Shown here in pieces: positions 9,218 to 18,476 of a stretch of DNA of 64,000 nucleotides (the first letter of the stretch is position 1; every line of letters begins with the position of its first letter). The DNA lies in NCBI GenBank assembly GCA_002255905.1, contig NKIN01000005.1, forward strand, positions 124,001 through 188,000, given 5' to 3'. Both the position numbers and the translations under genes were made by a program. This stretch comes from Burkholderiales bacterium PBB1 (lineage in GTDB: Bacteria; Pseudomonadota; Gammaproteobacteria; Burkholderiales; Burkholderiaceae_C). The notes beneath the pieces are model-generated. The model did not search any database, was not told the origin of the DNA, and saw only the letters and a program-made list of their open reading frames with translations.

Positions 9218-10105
9218 ATGAAACGCATCGCCTTGTTCCTGCTGACCAACCTCGCCGTGATGGTGGTGCTGGGCATCGCCGTGAACCTGCTCGGCCTGAA
9301 CACGTTCCTGAGCGCCAACGGGCTCAATCTGGGGGCGCTGCTGGGCTTCTCGCTGGTGATGGGTTTTGGCGGCGCGATCATCTCGCTGTTGATCAGCAAG
9401 CCGATGGCGAAATGGACCACCGGCGCGCAGGTGATCAACGATTCACCCGACCCGACGCACCGCTGGCTGGTCGCCAGCGTCGCACGCTGCGCCGACAAGG
9501 CCGGCATCGCGATGCCTGAAGTCGCCATCTACGAGGGTGCTGCGAACGCGTTCGCGACCGGTGCGTTCAAGAATTCAGCGCTGGTCGCGGTGTCGACCGG
9601 GTTGGTGCAGTCGATGACGCGCGAGGAGGTCGACGCGGTGATCGGCCATGAAGTGGCCCACATCGCCAACGGTGACATGGTCACGATGACGCTGATCCAG
9701 GGCGTGATGAACACCTTCGTCGTGTTCCTGTCGCGCGTGATCGGCTATGTGGTCGATCGCATCATCCTGCGCAACGACCGTCAGGGCCCGGGCATCGGCT
9801 ACATCGTCACCACCATCGTGATGGACCTGCTGCTGGGTGTGCTGGCCGCGATCATCGTCGCCTGGTTCTCGCGCCAGCGGGAGTTCCGCGCCGACGCCGG
9901 CTCGGCGCAGCTGCTGGGTCGCAAGCAACCGATGATCAATGCGCTGGCCCGGCTGGGTGGGCTTGACCCCGGCGAGATGCCGAAGGCGCTGTCCGCGATG
10001 GGCATCAGCTCCCGCCCCAGCGGCCTGATGGCGCTGTTCTCCTCGCACCCACCGATGGAAGAGCGCATTGCGCGCCTGCGCGGCGACACCACTGCGGCCC
10101 CATGA
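9218..10105 (+). CDS. htpX: Membrane zinc metalloprotease HtpX
   Basis: This is an inner membrane quality-control protease of the M48 family, 295 residues. Two N-terminal helices ([19 protein letters not shown] and [17 protein letters not shown]) precede the cytoplasmic catalytic domain with zinc motif HEVAH at residues 144-148. Two further helices follow ([17 protein letters not shown] and [19 protein letters not shown]), then the third zinc ligand Glu in [15 protein letters not shown] 9218 follows AAGGA at a good distance; a TTG four codons earlier is less likely. In E. coli the gene is stress-induced, but no such promoter is recognised here. Confidence 0.95.
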   Translation: MKRIALFLLTNLAVMVVLGIAVNLLGLNTFLSANGLNLGALLGFSLVMGFGGAIISLLISKPMAKWTTGAQVINDSPDPTHRWLVASVARCADKAGIAMPEVAIYEGAANAFATGAFKNSALVAVSTGLVQSMTREEVDAVIGHEVAHIANGDMVTMTLIQGVMNTFVVFLSRVIGYVVDRIILRNDRQGPGIGYIVTTIVMDLLLGVLAAIIVAWFSRQREFRADAGSAQLLGRKQPMINALARLGGLDPGEMPKALSAMGISSRPSGLMALFSSHPPMEERIARLRGDTTAAP

Positions 10106-10127
10106 GCCGTGGGTGCCGCACCCCTGA

Positions 10128-10133
10128 GATAAT
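10128..10133 (+). promoter_or_regulatory. -10 element of rnpB
   Basis: GATAAT lies 7-8 bases before the expected 5' end of the RNase P RNA near 10141, which fits a sigma-70 -10 hexamer. No good -35 is visible at the standard spacing. Confidence 0.5.
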
Positions 10134-10140
10134 CCGGGGG

Positions 10141-10487
10141 TGAAGCAAGCCAGACCGCCGCTGGTGCACTGTCCCGAAAGGGCGCACTGGAGGAAGGTCC
10201 GGACTGCACAGGGCAGCGCAGCAGCTAACGGCTGTCCACCGCGAGGTGAGGATCAGAGCTACAGAGACGAGTCGGGGTTCAGGTCGCAAGGCCTGGGCTT
10301 CGGGTGAAACGAGCAATCTCTGCGCGCAGCAACACCAAATAGGCCGACGTTGATGTGGCTCCGCGGAGTCGGCGGGTAGGTGGCACCGAGCCGTGCAGCG
10401 ATGCACGGCCCAGAGGAATGGCGGTCACGGCGGGGCGGGCGCAAGCCCGCCCGGCTGCACAGAATCCGGCCTATCGGCTCGCTTCAC
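10141..10487 (+). ncRNA. rnpB: RNase P RNA (class A)
   Basis: This is the catalytic RNA that trims tRNA 5' leaders. The hallmark block GAGGAAGGTCCGGAC at about 10190-10204 is the conserved P4/CR-I region. Its partner ACAGAATCCGGC near 10459-10470 closes P4, and AGAGGAATGGCGG is the conserved CR-V-type stretch. The ends can pair: TGAAGCAAGCC at 10141 matches GGCTCGCTTCA ending at 10486 with one mismatch, forming helix P1. The length of about 347 bases is usual for type A. A T-run at 10493-10497 just after P1 may help terminate it. The RNA fills the 435-base gap between htpX and the exporter gene. Confidence 0.95.
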
Positions 10488-10540
10488 ACTAATTTTTCGG
10501 CAGGTGCCTGCAGGGTGTCTGCTCAGACCGAACGGACCCG

Positions 10541-11746
10541 ATGAACCCTGACGCTTCCACGCTCTGGCGCCGTCCGCGCTGGGCGCTGGCGGCGCTGCTG
10601 GCCTGCCTGGGCATGGTGGGCCCGTTCTCGATCGACACCTACCTGCCGGCGTTCAGCGGCATGGCGACCTCGATCGGCGCCACGCCGGTGGAGATGCAGC
10701 AGACGCTGTCGGCCTACCTCTTCGGTTTCGCGGTGATGAACCTGTTCCACGGCGCGCTGTCGGACAGCCTGGGCCGCCGGCCCGTGGTGCTGTGGGGGGT
10801 GGCGGTGTTCACGCTGGCGTCGGCCGGTTGCGCGCTGTCGACGCACATCGGACCGCTGGTGTTCTTTCGTGCGCTGCAGGGCATGGCCGCCGGCGCCGGC
10901 ATCGTGGTGTCGCGTGCGGTGATCCGCGACATGTTCCCGCCCGCCGATGCGCAGCGGGTGATGTCGCAGGTGACGATCTACTTCGGCATCGCGCCGGCGA
11001 TCGCGCCGCTGATCGGCGGGTTTCTGTTCGTGCACATCGGCTGGCAGGCGATCTTCTGGTTTCTGAGCGCGATCGGCGCTGCGCTGTGGATTGCCAACCA
11101 CCGGCTGTTGCCCGAATCGCTGCACCCGAGCCATCGCCAGCCGCTGAACCTGCGACACCTGTTTCGCGGCTATGCCGAACTCGGCAGCAGCCGCCGGTTC
11201 CTGGCGCTGGCCGTGGCCGCCGGGGTGCCCTTCAACGGCATGTTCCTGTATGTGCTGTCGGCGCCGGTGTTTCTGGGCGAGCACCTCGGGTTGCTGCCGC
11301 AGCACTTTTTCGCGCTCTTCCTGATCACCATCGCCGGCATCATGGGGGGCGCCTTCCTGTCGGGGCGCCTGGCCGGTCGCATGCCGCCGAAGCGTCAGGT
11401 GCGGCTGGGCTTCGCGGTGATGGCCGCGGTCTCGGTGCTGAATCTCGCACTGAACCTGGCCTTCGAGGCCAACCCCTGGTGGGCGATGTGGCCGATCGGT
11501 CTGTACTCCCTGGGCTGGGCGCTGATGGTGCCTGTGGTCACGCTGATGGTGCTCGACCAGGCGCCGGATCGGCGCGGCATGGCCTCGTCGCTGCAGGCCT
11601 GCATCGGCAGCGTGTCCAGCGGTCTGGTGGCCGGGTTGATGGCGCCCTGGGTCATGCATTCGACGGTCGCATTGGCCGTCGGGGCGGTGGTGTTGATGGG
11701 CACGGGCCTGATCGCGTGGCATTGGGTCGAGGCCCGGCTGACCTGA
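10541..11746 (+). CDS. Bcr/CflA-family MFS drug exporter
   Basis: This is a 12-helix inner membrane antiporter of the DHA1 drug/proton branch, 401 residues. The first helix region ends in FSIDTYLPAF, diagnostic for the Bcr/CflA group. The MFS motif between helices 2 and 3 reads GALSDSLGRRPVVLWG, and motif C-like residues occur in IAPAIAPLIGGFL. It likely exports small toxic compounds, but the substrate cannot be predicted. It stands alone, with rnpB before it and a carbonic anhydrase gene after it. Confidence 0.9.
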   Translation: MNPDASTLWRRPRWALAALLACLGMVGPFSIDTYLPAFSGMATSIGATPVEMQQTLSAYLFGFAVMNLFHGALSDSLGRRPVVLWGVAVFTLASAGCALSTHIGPLVFFRALQGMAAGAGIVVSRAVIRDMFPPADAQRVMSQVTIYFGIAPAIAPLIGGFLFVHIGWQAIFWFLSAIGAALWIANHRLLPESLHPSHRQPLNLRHLFRGYAELGSSRRFLALAVAAGVPFNGMFLYVLSAPVFLGEHLGLLPQHFFALFLITIAGIMGGAFLSGRLAGRMPPKRQVRLGFAVMAAVSVLNLALNLAFEANPWWAMWPIGLYSLGWALMVPVVTLMVLDQAPDRRGMASSLQACIGSVSSGLVAGLMAPWVMHSTVALAVGAVVLMGTGLIAWHWVEARLT

Positions 11747-11827
11747 ATTGCGCCGGGCGGCTCAAGCCGGACGGACTGTGACCGATACCCCGGAGAGTCC
11801 CTCGGGTTTGTCCCAGGAGTGTTCCCC

Positions 11828-12826
11828 GTGCCGCTGTCCCGCCATCGATCCTTTGCTTACGCCTTGCGCCTGTGCGCCGTGCTGACCTGCGTCCTCGGTG
11901 CGCCGGCGGCGCCGGCAGGCTCACTGCAGACGATCGACCCGATGGAGGCGATACGCGAACGACTGGCAGCCAAGCTCGGCGCAGTGCCGGTGCCACCGAG
12001 CACGCCCGCAGGCGTGCTGAAGGTGTCGTCGCCGCCCGAGAGCGCGTCTGCGGCCAGCGCGGCTGACCGATCGGCACAGCGGCTGCCTTCGGTGGCGAGC
12101 CGTGGCACCCCGGCGCCTGCTGCGACCGGGGCCCGGCGTTCGACACCGGATGCCTCCCCATGGGCCTACGAAGGCGCACACGGCCCCAGCGAGTGGGCCC
12201 GGCTGTCTCCTGAAAACGCCACCTGCGCCAGCGGCCAGCGGCAAAGCCCGATCGACATCACCGATGGCATCCAGGTCGACCTCGATGCGGTGCAGTTCGA
12301 CTACCGGCCCAGCAGCTTTCGCGTCGTCGACAACGGACACACGGTCCAGGTCAACGTGGCGCCGGGCAACACCATCGAGGTGCTGGGTCGGCACTACGAA
12401 CTGGTGCAGTTCCACTTTCACCGACCGTCCGAGGAGCGCATCGACGGCAAGCCGTTCGACATGGTGGTGCACCTGCTCCACAAGAGCGCGGACGGCCGGC
12501 TCGCGATGATCGCGGTGCTGCTCGAACGGGGCAGCGCGCAACCTGTGGTGCAGTCGGTGTGGAACAACCTGCCACTGGAAAAGGGCGACGAGGTGGCCGC
12601 CAAGGCGCCGATCGACGTGCCGGCGCTTCTGCCGAGCGATCGCCGCTACTACACCTACATGGGCTCGCTGACGACCCCGCCGTGCAGCGAAGGCGTGCTC
12701 TGGATGGTGATGAAGGCGCCGGTGCAGATCTCGCCCGAGCAACTGGCCATCTTCACGCGGCTCTACCCGATGAACGCACGGCCGATCCAGGCGCAGCACG
12801 GTCGCCTCATCAAGGAATCGAATTGA
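11828..12826 (+). CDS. Periplasmic alpha-class carbonic anhydrase with long N-terminal linker
   Basis: It interconverts CO2 and bicarbonate. The catalytic domain starts near residue 110 and holds the alpha-class marks: QSPIDI, zinc ligands in FHFHRPSE (two His) and in the following MVVHLLH, and SLTTPPCSEGVLW. The N-terminus has a hydrophobic export signal ending in APAAPAG. Roughly 70 residues rich in Ala, Pro and Ser follow, presumably a flexible linker, which most bacterial alpha enzymes lack. GTG 11828 is preferred because AGGAG at 11815-11819 sits eight bases ahead; an upstream GTG at 11819 overlaps that site. The cysteines near CASGQRQ and CSEG could form the usual disulfide. Confidence 0.9.
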   Translation: MPLSRHRSFAYALRLCAVLTCVLGAPAAPAGSLQTIDPMEAIRERLAAKLGAVPVPPSTPAGVLKVSSPPESASAASAADRSAQRLPSVASRGTPAPAATGARRSTPDASPWAYEGAHGPSEWARLSPENATCASGQRQSPIDITDGIQVDLDAVQFDYRPSSFRVVDNGHTVQVNVAPGNTIEVLGRHYELVQFHFHRPSEERIDGKPFDMVVHLLHKSADGRLAMIAVLLERGSAQPVVQSVWNNLPLEKGDEVAAKAPIDVPALLPSDRRYYTYMGSLTTPPCSEGVLWMVMKAPVQISPEQLAIFTRLYPMNARPIQAQHGRLIKESN

Positions 12827-12863
12827 GCGCGCCTTTCAACCACCTGTCACCCACCCACGTCCC

Positions 12864-15800
12864 ATGATGACCTATCTGTTGCGTGCGATCGGCCAGCTCC
12901 CTGTGGGGCGCAAGCTGCTGCTGATCTATCTGCTCGACCTGACGGCGGTCATCTACATCTCGAGCATCCTGATCAACGAGAAGTACATCTCGATCGATTT
13001 TTCGCGCAAGGAGCTGGCAGGCAATGCCTACATCGCCGAGGTGCGCGATGTCCTGGTGGCCCTGCCCACACCGCTGCCGCCGGCACCGACCAAGTTGGCG
13101 ATGACGGATCCGGCCCCTCGCCTCCATCTCGAGCGTGCCGAATGGGAGCCGCGGATCGCCATGCTGCGGGCGGCCGAAACGGCGCACGGCGAAGGCATGA
13201 AGTCGGCCGATGTCAGTGCCGCGTTCATCGACGCCTTGCAGGTGGCGATGAACAAGCCGACCTTCGAGGCCGACGATCTGGCCGCGACCATGTCCGCGGG
13301 CCGCGAACTGGTGACTCGCATCGGCAACCAGTCGAACCTGATCCTCGACCCCGACCTCGACAGCTACTACACGATGTCGATCGTGCTGCTGCGTCTGGCC
13401 GAGCTGCAGGATGTGCTGGCGCTGGACGCCTACAAGGCTGTGGAACTGAAGCAGGCCAGCCCCGATCAGCACAACCGTCTGCAGACCGAGTTGCTGATCC
13501 TCGAAGGCCGGCTCGATGCCGCCTTGTCCGGGACGGCGTCGGACTATTCAGAAGCGCTGGCCGCGGGCACCCCGGTGCTGAAGGCCGCGATCGACCCGAC
13601 CCGCCAGAAGCTGTTCGATGCGATCAAGGCCTTCCGCGCGGTGCAGTCCCAGCTCGATGCGCACGACATCGCGACCGCACGGTCCCTGATCGCGCAGCGT
13701 CACGCCGAAGCGCGGGCAGCCCTGCACGAGACCTGGCAAGCCGCCACTGCGGGCCTGGACGGGGTGATCCAGGTGCGTGTCGACGGCCTGTTCACCCGCA
13801 TGTGGATCCACCTCGGCACGGCCGTGGCCCTGCTGATGCTGATCCTGAGCATCGTCTACTTCGTCGCCCGGCAGATCGCGCTGCCGCTGCAGCGCCTGGC
13901 GGGTGTGGCCGGGCGTGTCAGCGCCAGCGGCGACTACACCTTGCGCGCGTCGCACGACAGCCGGGACGAGATCGGCCAGTTGGTGAAAGCCTTCAACGGC
14001 ATGCTGGGCGACCTCGACCGTGACCGCGCAGATCGCGAGGAGCTGGCCGCATCAGCGCGTGCTGAAGAGGCGCAGCGCGCGTTGCTCGAATCGTTCCCGA
14101 TGCCCTTGATCGTCACCTCGATCCCCGAGCATCGCGTACTGCACGCCAACCAGCCCGCCCAGCCGTGGCTGCAGGACCTGAAGACCGACCCGTGGAGTCA
14201 GCGCCTCGAACCGCAAGCCCGCACGCGCTTTTTCTCCCGTCTCAGCGACCAGGAGGCCGTCGATGGATTCGAAGTGCAGTGGCTGTCCGGTGACAAGCGC
14301 CCCGGCGCCGCGCGCGGGCCGTGGGCCTTGCTGTCGGCACGGCGCCTGTCGTATCAGGGCCAGCCAGCGCTGCTGACGGTCTTCACCCCGATCGACCAGA
14401 TCAAGCTGCTCGAACAGCGGCTCAAGCTCTGGGCCAAGGTGTTCGAGGCCTCGTCCGAAAGCATCATCATCTTCGACGTCGAGCGTCGCATCCTGACCGC
14501 CAACAAGGCCTTCAGCCGCGATTCCGGCTGGGGGATCGAGGAGGTCGCGGGGCAGACGCCGGACTTCCTGTACTCCTCCCGCCACGATCCGGACTTCTTC
14601 GAGACACTGTGGCAGTCGGCCATCATCCGCGGCATGTGGCAGGGCGAGGTCTGGCTCAAGCGCAAGACCGGTGAGGTGTACCCGACCTGGCTGATCGCGA
14701 ACGCGGTGCGCGACGGCGATGGACGCATCACGCATTTCGTCGCCGCTGGCGCCGACATCACCGAGCACAAGGCCAGCGAGGAGCGCATCCACCACCTGGC
14801 GCACCATGATGTGCTGACCGATCTGCCGAACCGCTCGCTGTGTCTGGAGCGGCTGCGCATGGCGGTCGAGCAGGCCGGGCGCACCGGCGAGCATGTCGGT
14901 GTCGTGTTCATCGACCTCGATCGGTTCAAGAACATCAACGACTCGATGGGCCACCATGTCGGCGATGCCTTGCTGCGTTCGGTGTCCAAGCGGCTGCTGT
15001 CGGCGGTGCGCGCGGGCGACACCGTCAGCCGCCTGGGGGGCGACGAATTCGTCGTCGTGCTCAACGGGGTGAGCACGGTCGAAGAGATTGCCCGCATCGT
15101 CGACGAGCGCATGCTGCCGCTGGTGCGCGAGCCGCACGTGGTCGAAGGCGTGCAGCTGCACGTCTCGTGCAGCGCCGGCATGGCGGTCTATCCGCAGGAC
15201 GGGCGCGACATCGATCACCTGATGCGCCATGCCGACGCGGCGATGTACCAGGCCAAGTCAGGCGGCCGTGACCATGCGCTGTTCTTCACCCCGGAATTCC
15301 ACGCGCAGGCGCAGGAACGTCTGGCCATCGAGAACGATCTGCGCGACGTGGCGGCACGCGGCGAGCTCGTGCTGCATTACCAGCCGCGCATCGAAGCTGC
15401 GAGCGGGCTCGTCACCGGGATGGAGGCACTGGTGCGCTGGCAGCGTCCCGGCCAGGGACTGGTGTCGCCCGCCACCTTCATCCCGATCGCGGAAGAAACC
15501 GGGCAGATCGTGCCGATCGGCGCCTGGATCTTCGGCGAGGCCTGCCGCCAGCACGCTGCGTGGCGTGATGCCGGGCTGGGCAGCATCCCGATTTCGGTCA
15601 ACGTCTCCGTCATCCAGTTGCGTGACCCGACCTTGCCCACCCAGCTGCGCGAGATGTTGAACGAGCATCGCATCGATCCATCGATGTTCGAGCTGGAACT
15701 GACCGAAACCTTCCTGATGGAAAACGCGATCTTCACGGTGGACAGCCTGGAGAAGCTCAAGGAAATCGGCGTCTCGCTGTCGATCGACGACTTCGGCACC

Positions 15801-16160
15801 GGCTACTCCAGCCTGAACTACCTGCACCAGTTCCCCATCGACAAGCTGAAGATCGACCAGAGCTTCGTGCGCGACATCCTCGACGACCCGGCCGACTGGG
15901 CGATCACCAAGGCCATCATCGGGCTGGGCCACACGCTGGGCCTGCGGGTGGTGGCCGAGGGGGTCGAGCGAGGGCAGGAAGCCGAGTGGTTGCGCGATGC
16001 CGGCTGCGATGAGCTGCAAGGCTACCTGTTCAGCCGGCCCATGGCCGCCGACGCCGCCGAGGACTGGCTCGCCAGCCGCTCGCTGGCGCCAGTGTCGGCC
16101 CCACGCGGGCGACTGAAGTCGCCGTCCCCGCCGGAGCGCGCACTCGCCCGCACCGCCTGA
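12864..16160 (+). CDS. Membrane sensor with HAMP, two PAS-like, GGDEF and EAL domains
   Basis: This is a 1098-residue c-di-GMP signalling protein. An N-terminal helix (about 18-37) and a second helix (about 313-337) bracket a 275-residue periplasmic sensor that I do not recognise. HAMP follows (ALPLQRLAGVAGRVS), then a degenerate PAS at 400-510 and a clear PAS at 523-640. The GGDEF motif RLGGDEF near residue 725 is intact. The EAL domain has EALVRW near 854, NVSV, ELTETFLM, DDFGTGYSS, KIDQSF and VAEGVE, so both synthesis and hydrolysis residues are present. Net activity cannot be predicted. It starts 37 bases after the carbonic anhydrase gene; whether the sensed signal relates to CO2 is speculation. 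Confidence 0.92.
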   Translation: MMTYLLRAIGQLPVGRKLLLIYLLDLTAVIYISSILINEKYISIDFSRKELAGNAYIAEVRDVLVALPTPLPPAPTKLAMTDPAPRLHLERAEWEPRIAMLRAAETAHGEGMKSADVSAAFIDALQVAMNKPTFEADDLAATMSAGRELVTRIGNQSNLILDPDLDSYYTMSIVLLRLAELQDVLALDAYKAVELKQASPDQHNRLQTELLILEGRLDAALSGTASDYSEALAAGTPVLKAAIDPTRQKLFDAIKAFRAVQSQLDAHDIATARSLIAQRHAEARAALHETWQAATAGLDGVIQVRVDGLFTRMWIHLGTAVALLMLILSIVYFVARQIALPLQRLAGVAGRVSASGDYTLRASHDSRDEIGQLVKAFNGMLGDLDRDRADREELAASARAEEAQRALLESFPMPLIVTSIPEHRVLHANQPAQPWLQDLKTDPWSQRLEPQARTRFFSRLSDQEAVDGFEVQWLSGDKRPGAARGPWALLSARRLSYQGQPALLTVFTPIDQIKLLEQRLKLWAKVFEASSESIIIFDVERRILTANKAFSRDSGWGIEEVAGQTPDFLYSSRHDPDFFETLWQSAIIRGMWQGEVWLKRKTGEVYPTWLIANAVRDGDGRITHFVAAGADITEHKASEERIHHLAHHDVLTDLPNRSLCLERLRMAVEQAGRTGEHVGVVFIDLDRFKNINDSMGHHVGDALLRSVSKRLLSAVRAGDTVSRLGGDEFVVVLNGVSTVEEIARIVDERMLPLVREPHVVEGVQLHVSCSAGMAVYPQDGRDIDHLMRHADAAMYQAKSGGRDHALFFTPEFHAQAQERLAIENDLRDVAARGELVLHYQPRIEAASGLVTGMEALVRWQRPGQGLVSPATFIPIAEETGQIVPIGAWIFGEACRQHAAWRDAGLGSIPISVNVSVIQLRDPTLPTQLREMLNEHRIDPSMFELELTETFLMENAIFTVDSLEKLKEIGVSLSIDDFGTGYSSLNYLHQFPIDKLKIDQSFVRDILDDPADWAITKAIIGLGHTLGLRVVAEGVERGQEAEWLRDAGCDELQGYLFSRPMAADAAEDWLASRSLAPVSAPRGRLKSPSPPERALARTA

Positions 16161-16218
16161 ACGCGCGCCCAGCGTCTGACGGGCTTCTACACTGCGCGCT
16201 TTTGCGCAGGAGCAAGCC

Positions 16219-16800
16219 ATGTCAATGCTGGTGCTGGGTCTGTTGATCTTTCTGGGCGTACACGCCACCTCGATCGTGGCGCCAGCGTGGCGCAATGCCC
16301 AGGTGGCTGCGCGTGGCGAAGCCGTGTGGAAAGGCGGCTACGCGCTGCTGTCGCTCATCGGGTTCGCGCTGATCGTGCACGGCTACGGTGTGGCCCGTGC
16401 CGACCCGGTGGTGCTGTACGAGCCGCCGGCATTCCTGCGCCACATCGCCTGGACATTGATGCTGCCGGTGTTCCCGCTGCTGCTGGCCTCCAAGCTGCCG
16501 GGCCGCATCTCTGCGGTGACCAAGCACCCGATGCTGGTGGCGGTCAAGCTGTGGGCGCTGGCGCATCTGCTAGCCAACGGCACCTTGGCCTCGACACTGC
16601 TGTTCGGATCCTTCCTCGCCTGGGCCGTGATCGACCGCATTTCGCTCAAGCGACGTCCGATCGCACCCGCCGCAGGCCGTCCCGTCACCGCCCCACCCGG
16701 ACGCTTCAACGATGCGGTCGCGGTCGTCGCAGGACTGGGTTTATATGCAGCCTTCCTCGGTGTGCTGCACCTGTGGCTGATCGGCGTGTCACCACGCTGA
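16219..16800 (+). CDS. NnrU-family integral membrane protein
   Basis: This is a 193-residue protein with about five membrane helices. The opening GLLIFLGVHATSIVAPAW and the central KHPMLVAVKLWALAHLLANG match the NnrU family, named for a gene near nitrite/nitric oxide reductase genes in Rhodobacter; that role is not proven. A promoter is plausible: TACACT at 16188-16193 lies about 25 bases before AGGAGC and ATG 16219. No denitrification gene is nearby, so the role remains open. Confidence 0.8.
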   Translation: MSMLVLGLLIFLGVHATSIVAPAWRNAQVAARGEAVWKGGYALLSLIGFALIVHGYGVARADPVVLYEPPAFLRHIAWTLMLPVFPLLLASKLPGRISAVTKHPMLVAVKLWALAHLLANGTLASTLLFGSFLAWAVIDRISLKRRPIAPAAGRPVTAPPGRFNDAVAVVAGLGLYAAFLGVLHLWLIGVSPR

Positions 16801-16949
16801 AGGGCCTCTTTCTGGCTGCTCTGAGCACGATTGCTCACACATCACTTTCAAAGACATCTTCAACTGGTTGTTTTTGAAGGAATTTTCGTTCGGGAGTTTT
16901 GAAATACCCGCTAAGTTGTTGATTTGATTGGATTTATTTTGTATCCGCG
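16801..16949. other. AT-rich spacer upstream of the dcw promoter
   Basis: The stretch is markedly richer in A and T than its GC-rich surroundings, with runs such as TGTTTTTGAAGGAATTTTC and GATTTGATTGGATTTATTTT. TGAGCA and TGCTCA at 16822-16837 form a small hairpin with loop CGAT, possibly ending the NnrU transcript. The T/A-rich part directly before the -35 could act as an UP element or a protein-binding site. It encodes no supported protein. Confidence 0.6.
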
Positions 16950-16979
16950 TTGACCCAGGCGGATGCGATGCGCTACAGT
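16950..16979 (+). promoter_or_regulatory. Main promoter of the mraZ-led division and cell wall cluster
   Basis: TTGACC at 16950-16955 and TACAGT at 16974-16979 are separated by 18 bases, a good sigma-70 promoter. The predicted start is near 16986, giving a leader of about 34 bases before the mraZ GTG. This is the clearest canonical promoter in the window. Confidence 0.75.
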
Positions 16980-16998
16980 GGAAGTTGGTGCATTTTTC

Positions 16999-17022
16999 TG
17001 GGTTTTTGTGGCAAATCTGGTG
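16999..17022 (+). promoter_or_regulatory. Candidate MraZ-binding TGG repeats overlapping the mraZ start
   Basis: TGG triplets occur at 16999, 17009 and 17018, about ten bases apart, with further TGG at 16979 and 16986. In E. coli, MraZ represses its own operon by binding TGGGN repeats separated by five bases just downstream of the -10. Spacing and place fit that model, but only the first repeat has the full TGGG, so binding is inference. Confidence 0.45.
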
Positions 17023-17448
17023 TTTCAGGGACCTGCGGCGCTGACCTTGGATACCAAGGGCCGGTTGACCATGCCTGCACGTCACCTGACCGTGTTGCGT
17101 GAGATGGGTCTGACCCAGCTCACCATCACCAAGCACCCCGACGGCCCGCTGATGGTGTTCCCTCGGCCGACCTGGGATGAGTTCCGCGACCGGATCAATG
17201 CCTTGCCCATGGAGGCCGTGCGCTGGAAGCGGGTCTTCCTCGGCAACGCGATGGATGTCGAGATCGACGCGTCGTCGCGCGTGCTGATCGCGCCTGAACT
17301 GCGCAAATCGGCGGGCCTGGATCGCGATGTGATGCTGATCGGCATGGGCAGCCACCTGGAGTTGTGGGATGCGGCCCGTCACGCCGCTCATGAAGCCGAA
17401 GTGGTCCAGGGCGAGATGCCGGACTCACTCAAGGGCTTCACGTTCTGA
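17020..17448 (+). CDS. mraZ: Transcriptional regulator MraZ
   Basis: This is the first gene of the dcw cluster and codes a 142-residue ring-forming DNA-binding protein with two SpoVT/AbrB-like halves. GTG 17020 is chosen because the product then opens with [18 protein letters not shown], the family's fixed N-terminus; the frame continues upstream to 16963 without homologous sequence. The second half carries the repeat-like [13 protein letters not shown]. It is known in E. coli as an autorepressor of the cluster. TGG repeats just upstream may be its operator. The rsmH start follows 11 bases after its stop. Confidence 0.95.
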   Translation: MFQGPAALTLDTKGRLTMPARHLTVLREMGLTQLTITKHPDGPLMVFPRPTWDEFRDRINALPMEAVRWKRVFLGNAMDVEIDASSRVLIAPELRKSAGLDRDVMLIGMGSHLELWDAARHAAHEAEVVQGEMPDSLKGFTF

Positions 17449-17459
17449 CCCGGTTCGTC

Positions 17460-18476
17460 GTGAACGATTCCGTGGCCGCACCGGTGCTTGAACACACCAC
17501 CGTCCTGCTGGGCGAGGCCGTCGATGCCTTGCTGGGCCACGCCGACGGTGACGCCGCGGGCCTCGGCGATGTGCTGAGCGGGACCTATGTCGACGGCACC
17601 TTCGGACGCGGCGGACACACGCGCGCTCTGTTGCAGCGCCTGGGCGCGCGAGGCCGCGTGATCGCCATCGACCGCGATCCGCAGGCCGTTGCCGCAGCGG
17701 CCGCCGATCCGCAGCTTGCCGACCCTCGCTTTTCGATCCACCACACCAGCTTCGGCCAGCTGGTGCCGACGCTGGCCGCGGCCGGGGTGACACGCATCGA
17801 TGGCCTGCTGCTCGACCTCGGGGTGTCGTCGCCCCAGATCGACACGCCCGAACGCGGCTTCAGCTTCCGCTTCGACGGCCCGCTCGACATGCGGATGGAC
17901 ACGACCCGGGGCGAAAGCGCCGCGGACTTTCTGGCCCGCGCCGACGAGCGCCACATTGCGGAGGTGATTCGTGACTATGGGGAAGAACGGTTTGCTGTAC
18001 AGGTTGCAAAGGCGCTTGTTGCTCGGCGCGAAAGCGGGAGCCCAGTTCGAACCACAAGGGAACTTTCCGAAGTCGTGGCTGGTGCGGTCAAAACCCGCGA
18101 GCCGGGCCAGAACCCTGCAACGCGCACATTTCAAGCGCTTCGGATTTTTGTCAACGCCGAGCTTGAGGAGCTCGAACAGGGGCTGAACGCCGCGCTGGAG
18201 TTGCTGGCGCCCGGTGGGCGGCTGGTGGTGATCAGCTTCCACTCGCTCGAGGACCGCATCGTCAAGACCTTCATCGCTCGCGAGAGCAAGACGGTGTTCG
18301 ATCGCCGCGCACCGTTTGCCCCCGAGGTGCCGATGCGTCTGAAGGCGCTGGGCCGCGTCAAGCCCGGCGAGACCGAGCTGCGCGCCAATCCGCGCGCGCG
18401 TTCGGCGGTGATGCGTGTGGCCGAACGCACCGATGCGCCGGCGCCTTCGATGCGGTCGGCCGGGGGCAGGCGGTGA
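17460..18476 (+). CDS. rsmH: 16S rRNA (cytosine1402-N4)-methyltransferase RsmH
   Basis: It methylates N4 of C1402 in the decoding centre using SAM. The product is 338 residues from GTG 17460. Family signatures are [13 protein letters not shown], the SAM loop [34 protein letters not shown] and the C-terminal [13 protein letters not shown]. Its stop overlaps the ftsL GTG. From about 17965 to 18155 the third codon positions are only about half G or C, against roughly nine tenths on both sides; the protein stays ordinary there ([16 protein letters not shown]). The patch is discussed as a finding. Confidence 0.96.
   Translation: MNDSVAAPVLEHTTVLLGEAVDALLGHADGDAAGLGDVLSGTYVDGTFGRGGHTRALLQRLGARGRVIAIDRDPQAVAAAAADPQLADPRFSIHHTSFGQLVPTLAAAGVTRIDGLLLDLGVSSPQIDTPERGFSFRFDGPLDMRMDTTRGESAADFLARADERHIAEVIRDYGEERFAVQVAKALVARRESGSPVRTTRELSEVVAGAVKTREPGQNPATRTFQALRIFVNAELEELEQGLNAALELLAPGGRLVVISFHSLEDRIVKTFIARESKTVFDRRAPFAPEVPMRLKALGRVKPGETELRANPRARSAVMRVAERTDAPAPSMRSAGGRR

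Noticed and set aside
10488-10540. GCAGGTGCCTGC palindrome after rnpB as terminator
   Set aside because: The T-run precedes the palindrome rather than following it, so it does not form an intrinsic terminator in the rnpB direction.
17949-18186. Small plus-strand ORF inside the rsmH low-GC patch
   Set aside because: It is in another frame of a conserved gene and has no motif. The patch itself is reported instead.
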